Below, piece after piece: positions 30,895-36,504 of a stretch of 36,504 nucleotides of DNA. The stretch covers positions 2,396-38,899 of the forward strand of contig DEFE01000046.1 in the NCBI GenBank assembly GCA_002350625.1. The letters are read 5' to 3'. The notes under the pieces are model-generated. The model did not search any database. It was not told the origin of the DNA and saw only the letters and a list, made by a program, of their open reading frames with translations. Source of the DNA: Lachnospiraceae bacterium UBA2860. GTDB taxonomy: Bacteria > Bacillota > Clostridia > Lachnospirales > Lachnospiraceae. The stretch's first letter is position 1; the number at the start of each line of letters is the position of its first letter. A program made the translations under genes and the position numbers.

Positions 30895-31522
30895 TCTTAC
30901 AGAGGAACTGGAACACGGCATCTACGTGAGCTGTCTTGTGCGGGAAGTGGCAAGAGAGCTCATGCTTGACGATTCTGTGGTCAGCCAGCTGCAGATCGCC
31001 GGACTCCTCCATGATATCGGGAAGCTCCGGCTGACTAATTATCTCTATGGCAACGAAGAGATCGTCTCGCCGCTCGTCGTGGAGGAGATGAAGTATGTCC
31101 GCATGCATCCGATGCTGTCCTACGAGATCCTGAACAGGTACGGCTACAGCGGGCTTATCCTGGAGTCCGTCCGCTATCATCACGAGGACTACGACGGCAG
31201 CGGTTATCCGTCAAACCTTGTCGGCGACGAAATTCCGCTCGGCGCCAGAATCATCCGCGTCTCGGACGTCTTTGCGGCTCTGACGACGGACAGGCCCTAC
31301 CGCAAGCGCTTTGAGGTGGATGAGGCGATCAGCCTGATGATCGATGAGATCAAGCATTTTGACATGCGGATCTTTCTCGCTTTTGAGAGAGTCGTCCACC
31401 GCGTGGGAACCTCGTTCAAGGTTCATCTGGCCGATTCGGATACGGATCTTTTTGACCGGTATATTCTAAACGGGGAATCCGCCAAAGAACTCGAGGCGTA
31501 CTGCAGAGAGCTCAAGTCTTAA
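30872..31522 (+). CDS. HD-GYP-type phosphohydrolase
   Basis: ATG 30872 lies within the last codons of hemZ. The 216-residue protein has LHDIGK, RYHHEDYDGSGYP, and ARIIRVSDVFAALTTDRPYR, which together match the HD-GYP subgroup of metal-dependent phosphohydrolases. Many members degrade cyclic-di-GMP, others hydrolyse different nucleotides; there is no sensory domain here. The C-terminal ~40 residues are unassigned. Its overlap with hemZ and closeness to hisS suggest it is part of the same transcript rather than of a signalling cluster. Confidence 0.85.
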   Translation: MGRIVDYNLTEELEHGIYVSCLVREVARELMLDDSVVSQLQIAGLLHDIGKLRLTNYLYGNEEIVSPLVVEEMKYVRMHPMLSYEILNRYGYSGLILESVRYHHEDYDGSGYPSNLVGDEIPLGARIIRVSDVFAALTTDRPYRKRFEVDEAISLMIDEIKHFDMRIFLAFERVVHRVGTSFKVHLADSDTDLFDRYILNGESAKELEAYCRELKS

Positions 31523-31563
31523 GACACATACAACATCATGAAGGTAAAGGAGTGCAATCGTAC

Positions 31564-32790
31564 ATGCCGCTTACAAAGAAACCTGTTACGGGAATGAAGG
31601 ATATCCTGCCGGAGGAAATGGCGGTAAGGAATTACTGCATCAATGTCATCCGCGAAACTTACGCCGCGTTCGGCTTTTCATCGATCGACACGCCGGTCGT
31701 TGAGCACATTGAAAATCTGCTCTCCAAGCAGGGCGGTGAGAATGAAAAGCTGATCTTTAAGATTCTGAAGCGCGGGGAGAAGCTTGACTTAAGCGGCCCG
31801 ACGACAGAGGAGGCCGTGACGGACAGCGGCCTGCGCTATGACCTGACGCTGCCGCTGGCCAGATACTATTCCGCGCATGCGGCTGAACTTCCCTCGCCAT
31901 TTAAGGCGCTCCAGATCGGAAGCGTTTTTCGCGCCGACAGGCCGCAGAGGGGCCGCTTCCGCCAGTTTACGCAGTGTGATATCGACGTCCTCGGCGATCC
32001 CTCGCCGCTCAGCGAGATCGATCTGATTCTCGCGACCACAAGCGTATTGGAAAAGCTCGGATTCAAGGGATTCACGATCCGCATCAACGACAGAAAGCTC
32101 CTTAGAGCCATTGCAGGAAAAGCCGGATTCCCTGAAGAGGATTTCGAGAAGATCTTCATCACGCTCGACAAGATGGACAAGATCGGTATGGACGGCGTCC
32201 GCGCGGAGCTTTCGGAGCATTACCCGGAGGATGCGGTTCAGTCGTATCTGTCGCAGTTTGCCGACAGGGAAGGCGCGCTCAGCGAAGCGGATCTTCGTCT
32301 CATGGAAGAGGTGGGATCGGAGCTTCCCGGCATCATAGCGGCAGTCGACGCCGTAAAGAGCGCGGATTTCCGCGTGCAGTACGATCCGACGCTCGTGCGC
32401 GGCATGGGCTACTACACCGGCCCGATCTTTGAGATCGCCATGGATGAGTACGGCGGATCCGTCGGAGGCGGCGGAAGATATGACGGCATGATCGGGCGCT
32501 TCACCGGGCAGGAGACGCCTGCGGTCGGTTTCTCGATCGGCTTTGAGCGCATTATCATGCTGCTGCTCGAGAGAGGCTTCAGCGTGCCGGGCTCTGCCGA
32601 AAAGACGGCGTTTCTGGTAGATAAAAAGATGCCATTTGCGAAGACGGCGGAGATCTTCCGCGAGGCGATGGCTCTCCGCGCGTCGGGACACACCGTGGAT
32701 ATCGCGCAGATGAAGAAGAACAGGAAGTTCCAGAAGGAACAGCTCACACAGGCAGGTTATACGGAGATCAGGGAGTTCTTTTCGGAATGA
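31564..32790 (+). CDS. hisS: Histidyl-tRNA synthetase
   Basis: ATG 31564 is preceded by AAAGGAG (31546-31552); the GTG at 31552 overlaps that site and is rejected. The 408-residue class II synthetase has motif 1 region PVTGMKDILPEEM, motif 2 FRADRPQRGRFRQFTQCDID, the His-binding RGMGYYTGPIFEI, motif 3 GFSIGFERI, and a C-terminal anticodon-binding domain. It charges tRNA-His. Only 41 bases lie between it and the HD-GYP gene, with no room for a T-box. The length is normal. Confidence 0.96.
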   Translation: MPLTKKPVTGMKDILPEEMAVRNYCINVIRETYAAFGFSSIDTPVVEHIENLLSKQGGENEKLIFKILKRGEKLDLSGPTTEEAVTDSGLRYDLTLPLARYYSAHAAELPSPFKALQIGSVFRADRPQRGRFRQFTQCDIDVLGDPSPLSEIDLILATTSVLEKLGFKGFTIRINDRKLLRAIAGKAGFPEEDFEKIFITLDKMDKIGMDGVRAELSEHYPEDAVQSYLSQFADREGALSEADLRLMEEVGSELPGIIAAVDAVKSADFRVQYDPTLVRGMGYYTGPIFEIAMDEYGGSVGGGGRYDGMIGRFTGQETPAVGFSIGFERIIMLLLERGFSVPGSAEKTAFLVDKKMPFAKTAEIFREAMALRASGHTVDIAQMKKNRKFQKEQLTQAGYTEIREFFSE

Positions 32791-32821
32791 CAGATAAATA
32801 AAGGGAAAGGCGCAGAAAATT

Positions 32822-34657
32822 ATGGCTGAATCAATGCAGGGACTGAAGCGCACCATGCGGTGCGGCGAAGTCAGCGAGGAAATGATCGGCAAGTCCGTGA
32901 CGCTCATGGGCTGGGTCGCAAAGTGCAGAAATAAAGGCGGCATCGTGTTTGTCGACCTCAGGGACCGCACGGGCATCATTCAGATTGTCACGGAGTCCGA
33001 GGGGGCAGATGAGAGATGGGGAAGCCTTAAGTCGGAGTCCGCGATCGCGGTCGTCGGGACCGTGCAGAAGCGCGGCGGGGCTGTCAACCCAAATTTAAAG
33101 ACCGGGACGATCGAGGTCGTGCCGGAGACGCTGCGCATCTTAAGCACGTCCGAGACGCCGCCGTTCCTCATCCAGGACGGCATCGACACGCGCGAGGACC
33201 TGCGGCTCAAATACCGCTATCTGGATCTGAGGCGCCCGGAGCTCATGCACCGGATTATGTTCCGCTCTCGCGTCGTGCAGATGATCCGCGATTTCCTTTC
33301 ATCGGAAGGATTCCTGGACATCGAGACGCCGAGCCTTATCGGCAGCACGCCGGAGGGCGCGCGGGATTACCTGGTTCCGAGCCGGGTTCATCCGGGCTGC
33401 TTCTACGCGCTGCCGCAGAGCCCGCAGCTCTTAAAGCAGCTTCTGATGTGCTCGGGCTTTGACCGCTACTATCAGATCGCCAGATGCTTCCGCGACGAAG
33501 ACCTGCGCGCTGACCGCCAGCCGGAGTTCACGCAGGTGGACATGGAGCTGTCTTTTGTCGACCAGGACGACGTGATCGACGTGAACACGCGTCTTCTTGC
33601 CTATCTTCTTGAGAAGATGCCCCCGGTCATGCGTGAGCTTGAGATCGACGAGGCGCTTGCCGCCGGCGTGGAACAGGCCGGACGCGAAGTCAGGGAGAAC
33701 GGCATTCCCCGCATGACCTGGAAGGAAGCGATGGACCGCTACGGCTCCGACAAGCCGGATCTCCGTTTCGGCATGGAGATCGTCGATGTCTCTGAGGTCG
33801 TGAAGTCCTGCGGATTCGGCGTGTTTACAGGCGCGATCGAAAATGGCGGCATGGTTCGCGGCCTGAACGCAAAGGGCCAGGGCGAGATGCCGAGAAAACG
33901 CATCGACAAGCTGACGGAGACCGCGAAGACTTACGGCGCGAAGGGGCTTGCCTATATCGCTATTCACGGTGATGGAAGCGTGAAGAGCTCATTTTCGAAG
34001 TTCCTTACGGAAGAGGAGCTGCGCGCGCTGATCGACGCGATGGGCGGCGAGAACGGAGACCTGCTGCTCTTTGCCGCGGACTCCTTCAAGGTCGTCTCGG
34101 CGTCTCTTTGCGCGCTGCGCCTTGAGCTCGGCGAGGAGATGGGGCTGATTGACCACAATGCTTTCCGCTTTGTCTGGATCGTCGATTTCCCGCTTCTTGA
34201 GTGGTCGGATGAGGAGAACCGCTTTATGGCGATGCATCATCCTTTCACGATGCCGAATGAAGAGGACTGGAAAAACATTGATACCGACCCGGGGAGCGTG
34301 CGCGCGCAGGCGTATGACATCGTGCTTAACGGCTGCGAGATGGGCGGCGGTTCCGTGAGAATCCATATGGACGACGTGCAGGAGAAGATGCTTGAGGTGC
34401 TCGGCTTTACGCCGGAGAGAGCAAGCGAACAGTTCGGCTTCCTGCTCACGGCGTTTAAGTACGGCGTACCGCCTCACGCGGGACTGGCTTACGGCCTCGA
34501 CCGCATGATCATGCTTTTTGCGGGAGCGGACTCCATCAGGGACGTCATCGCTTTCCCGAAGGTAAAAGACGCCTCGGATCTCATGATGAGCGCTCCGTCT
34601 AAGGTTGATGAAAAGCAGCTTGAGGAATTGTGCCTCGCCATTACGGCGGAAGAGTGA
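32822..34657 (+). CDS. aspS: Aspartyl-tRNA synthetase, bacterial type
   Basis: The 611-residue class II synthetase has the N-terminal OB anticodon-binding domain (VTLMGWVAKCRNKGGIVFVD), motif 1/2 region with ARCFRDEDLRADRQPEFTQV, a GAD insertion domain (about residues 310-420), and motif 3 HAGLAYGLDRMIMLF. It charges tRNA-Asp and possibly tRNA-Asn if the enzyme is non-discriminating; that cannot be decided here. It lies 31 bases after hisS, the common Firmicute pair. AAAGGGAAAGG precedes ATG 32822. Confidence 0.96.
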   Translation: MAESMQGLKRTMRCGEVSEEMIGKSVTLMGWVAKCRNKGGIVFVDLRDRTGIIQIVTESEGADERWGSLKSESAIAVVGTVQKRGGAVNPNLKTGTIEVVPETLRILSTSETPPFLIQDGIDTREDLRLKYRYLDLRRPELMHRIMFRSRVVQMIRDFLSSEGFLDIETPSLIGSTPEGARDYLVPSRVHPGCFYALPQSPQLLKQLLMCSGFDRYYQIARCFRDEDLRADRQPEFTQVDMELSFVDQDDVIDVNTRLLAYLLEKMPPVMRELEIDEALAAGVEQAGREVRENGIPRMTWKEAMDRYGSDKPDLRFGMEIVDVSEVVKSCGFGVFTGAIENGGMVRGLNAKGQGEMPRKRIDKLTETAKTYGAKGLAYIAIHGDGSVKSSFSKFLTEEELRALIDAMGGENGDLLLFAADSFKVVSASLCALRLELGEEMGLIDHNAFRFVWIVDFPLLEWSDEENRFMAMHHPFTMPNEEDWKNIDTDPGSVRAQAYDIVLNGCEMGGGSVRIHMDDVQEKMLEVLGFTPERASEQFGFLLTAFKYGVPPHAGLAYGLDRMIMLFAGADSIRDVIAFPKVKDASDLMMSAPSKVDEKQLEELCLAITAEE

Positions 34658-34668
34658 TTTGACACAAG

Positions 34669-36435
34669 ATGAGCGAAACCAGAAATACAGGATCTGAAAA
34701 ACTGAAGAGAGCCCGCGCAGGCGCTGATAGAACTTCTTCGCCCCGCGCTGCGCGCTCTGCCGGCAGGAAAAGAAGTGCCGGCGCGGAGAGATCGGCCGGT
34801 GCAGAGCGGTCTGCTGCCGGTGCGGAGCGCTTTGCAGGCGCTGAGCGTTCAGCAGGTGCCGAGCGTTCAGCAGGTGCGGTTAAAAAGTCTTCGCGAGGGG
34901 GAAACCGGGGCGGGAAGAGTCCCCGGCAGACCAGGGTTCTTAAGCAGCGGCTGCTCGTCATCGGCGGCATCCTTGTCGCGCTGATCGTCTGGTACAGCGT
35001 CATTGCGAATACATACCGGAGACGTTTTCTGCCGCACACTTATATCAACGGTTTTGATATGGGTAAGATGTCTGTCGCGGACGCAGAGGCGGTTCTGAAG
35101 AAATCGGTGGAGAATTATTCTCTTGAGCTTGCGTTCCGCGGCGGGGACGAAGAGGTGCTGACGAGCGAGAATATCGATCTTACCTATGTCTCCAGCAATG
35201 AGGTGGAGAAAATACTTGCGGCGCAGAACCGCGCGGGCTGGATCCGCAACGCGTTCGGAAAGCGCACGAGTTATGCGGTCAGCACGAGCTTTAAGTTCGA
35301 CAGCGCGAAGCTGCGCGCCTACCTTGAATCGCTTCCCGCTTTTCAAGAGGCGAACATCACGAAGCCGAAGAACGCGCATATCGTTCGGAAGAAGAATAAT
35401 ACGTTCCGCGTCGCGACTGAGGTGGAAGGCAACGAGCCGAACGAGGAAGCGATGTTCGCGGCCGTCGACAAGGCGATCAACGCCAGTGAGTCGAGGCTCA
35501 ATCTGGCCGCCTATGAAGGCGCTTATGTGGAGCCTTCCGTGCGGCAGGATGATGAGGACCTGAATTATACGGCTGAACGTTTTAACTCTTTTGTCGACTG
35601 CAACATCACGCTGAAGCTGCGGGACGGGACGACCGAGACTTACGGCCGGGATGATTTCGTGACGTGGGTTACCTACAATGACGATACGGAATCATGGTCT
35701 CTCAGCAAGGATTCCGTCTACACGAAGTGCTGGGCGATCATGCAGGATATTGCCGACCGCTACGATGACACGAAGTCTACTGTGGAGTATACGTCCACGA
35801 ATGTCGGCACCGTCGTCATTCCATGCGCTTATTACGGATATATGGTTGACGTCGAGGGCGAGACGGATCTGATGTACGAGGCGCTGATCAACCGGGAGGA
35901 CAGGGAGATCGAGATCGTCAATTCCGTCAGCGAGACGATGGATCCGAAGAAAGGCGGCACTTACGTCGAGGTCGACGTGACGAATCAGCACGTGATCTAT
36001 TATAAGGATTTCCAACCTTATATGGAGATGGACTGCGTGACGGGCAAGGAGTCTGATCCGGAGCGGCGGACACCTTCCGGCGTCTATTCCGTGCTGAATA
36101 AGCTTGAGAATCAGGTTCTCGGGTCGCTTACGGCGCTGGATCCCGGACAGAGATATGAGTCGCACGTGGATGTGTGGATGCCTTTCTTTGAGAGCTACGG
36201 CATGCACGATGCTTCCTGGCGGGAGAATTTCGGGGGATCGATGTATTGGGAATACGGCTCTCACGGCTGCGTCAATCTGCCGCCGGAGGACGCGATCGAG
36301 ATGTTTAAGGTGATTGATTACTATACGCCGGTGATTGTGGTCCGGGAAGGGGACAATGCGCCGGAGGGAACGCGCAGGGGCGATACGACGTGGAATCCGC
36401 CGGACGGCGGGCTGCATTATTCGGAAGAGTCGTGA
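34669..36435 (+). CDS. L,D-transpeptidase (YkuD) with AGAER-repeat cytoplasmic head
   Basis: ATG 34669 lies 11 bases after the aspS stop and has no strong ribosome site. The 588-residue protein has a basic, Ala/Gly/Glu/Arg-rich head with AGAER repeats (residues 36-70), one membrane helix (~95-114), an extracellular PG_binding_4-like region (YINGFDMGKMSVADAEAVL), and a YkuD domain. Its catalytic signature is HDASWRENFGG and GSHGCVNLP. It shares layout and local sequence (DCVTGKxxDxxRRTPxGV) with the protein at 14328-15803, so the two are paralogues making 3-3 peptidoglycan cross-links or related bonds. The last ~30 residues are an acidic Gly/Pro-rich extension. Confidence 0.92.
   Translation: MSETRNTGSEKLKRARAGADRTSSPRAARSAGRKRSAGAERSAGAERSAAGAERFAGAERSAGAERSAGAVKKSSRGGNRGGKSPRQTRVLKQRLLVIGGILVALIVWYSVIANTYRRRFLPHTYINGFDMGKMSVADAEAVLKKSVENYSLELAFRGGDEEVLTSENIDLTYVSSNEVEKILAAQNRAGWIRNAFGKRTSYAVSTSFKFDSAKLRAYLESLPAFQEANITKPKNAHIVRKKNNTFRVATEVEGNEPNEEAMFAAVDKAINASESRLNLAAYEGAYVEPSVRQDDEDLNYTAERFNSFVDCNITLKLRDGTTETYGRDDFVTWVTYNDDTESWSLSKDSVYTKCWAIMQDIADRYDDTKSTVEYTSTNVGTVVIPCAYYGYMVDVEGETDLMYEALINREDREIEIVNSVSETMDPKKGGTYVEVDVTNQHVIYYKDFQPYMEMDCVTGKESDPERRTPSGVYSVLNKLENQVLGSLTALDPGQRYESHVDVWMPFFESYGMHDASWRENFGGSMYWEYGSHGCVNLPPEDAIEMFKVIDYYTPVIVVREGDNAPEGTRRGDTTWNPPDGGLHYSEES
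34774..34878 (+). repeat. 15-18-bp repeats encoding (S/F)AGAER
   Basis: Five AGAER units plus a degenerate sixth occur in tandem, with Ser or Phe between them and one extra Ala. DNA units are near-identical (GCGTTCAGCAGGTGCCGA type), suggesting slippage-driven change in number. The encoded segment is cytoplasmic, before the membrane helix. Confidence 0.85.
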
Positions 36436-36438
36436 TAG

Positions 36439-36464
36439 GGAGAACCGCAAGGTTCTCCTTTTTT
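36439..36464 (+). terminator. Terminator after the second L,D-transpeptidase
   Basis: A perfect 8-bp stem GGAGAACC/GGTTCTCC with a GCAA tetraloop is followed by TTTTTT (36459-36464). It closes the transcript soon after the stop at 36435. Bases 36465-36504 hold nothing I can recognise. Confidence 0.93.
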
Positions 36465-36504
36465 GCGAACAAGGACAGATGCCACGCAGCTTCCGCCATA
36501 CGTC

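Noticed and set aside
31523..31563. Possible T-box riboswitch before hisS
   Set aside because: Only 41 bases separate hisS from the previous gene, too short for a T-box, and no T-box sequence is seen.
1..36504. CRISPR arrays, tRNA/rRNA genes, insertion sequences or prophage
   Set aside because: No spaced direct repeats, cloverleaf-like sequences, transposase or integrase frames, or terminal inverted repeats were found by reading both strands.

Overview
The window looks like chromosomal DNA from a GC-rich anaerobic member of the Clostridia (Bacillota), probably Lachnospiraceae-like. The evidence is the SCIFF peptide with its radical SAM maturase, a fused SecDF, a clostridial HemZ, a bifunctional Rel, strong AGGAGG ribosome sites, sigma-A-type promoters, and oxygen-sensitive 2-oxoacid:ferredoxin oxidoreductase genes. 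I see no phage, insertion sequence, CRISPR array, tRNA or rRNA. Genes are packed tightly. The longest intergenic stretch is about 246 bases (12215-12460, a divergent promoter region), so there is no gene-free stretch over 300 bases.

Layout. 1-2925: cell-surface genes, namely the 3' end of an Ig-like/PDDQK-repeat protein and two secreted proteins made only of SH3b repeats, closed by a strong terminator. 2989-6351: a three-gene unit of a multi-pass membrane protein, a radical SAM/SPASM-like enzyme and a DUF2207-like membrane protein with a cytoplasmic Gly6-(Cys-Ala)7 tail. This is the best candidate here for a poorly described peptide-modification system. 6440-7993: a sodium:solute symporter with its own consensus-like promoter and terminator. 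8099-12214 (minus): ACT protein, paaK, iorB and iorA, an aryl-pyruvate/aryl-acetate module. An acyl-CoA synthetase, a 58-residue ORF and an L,D-transpeptidase run divergently from it. 15857-19590: HAD phosphatase, MutY, a family 2 glycosyltransferase and a diacylglycerol-kinase-like lipid kinase. 19772-24010: the ranthipeptide precursor scfA, its maturase scfB, and secDF. 24081-34657: a housekeeping run of recJ, apt, rel, an MBL hydrolase, hemZ, an HD-GYP protein, hisS and aspS. 34669-36435: a second L,D-transpeptidase with an AGAER-repeat cytoplasmic head, closed by a terminator.

How the parts fit together. Two separate radical SAM modules sit about 15 kb apart, both linked to Cys-rich targets: the free SCIFF peptide and the Cys-Ala tail of a membrane protein. 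The IorAB/PaaK/ACT group fits fermentation of aromatic amino acids through aryl-pyruvates and aryl-acetyl-CoA. The two L,D-transpeptidases are paralogues acting on peptidoglycan, and the SH3b and Ig-like proteins probably bind or decorate the same wall. The Rel-Apt-RecJ-HisS-AspS block covers the stringent response, purine salvage, DNA repair and tRNA charging.
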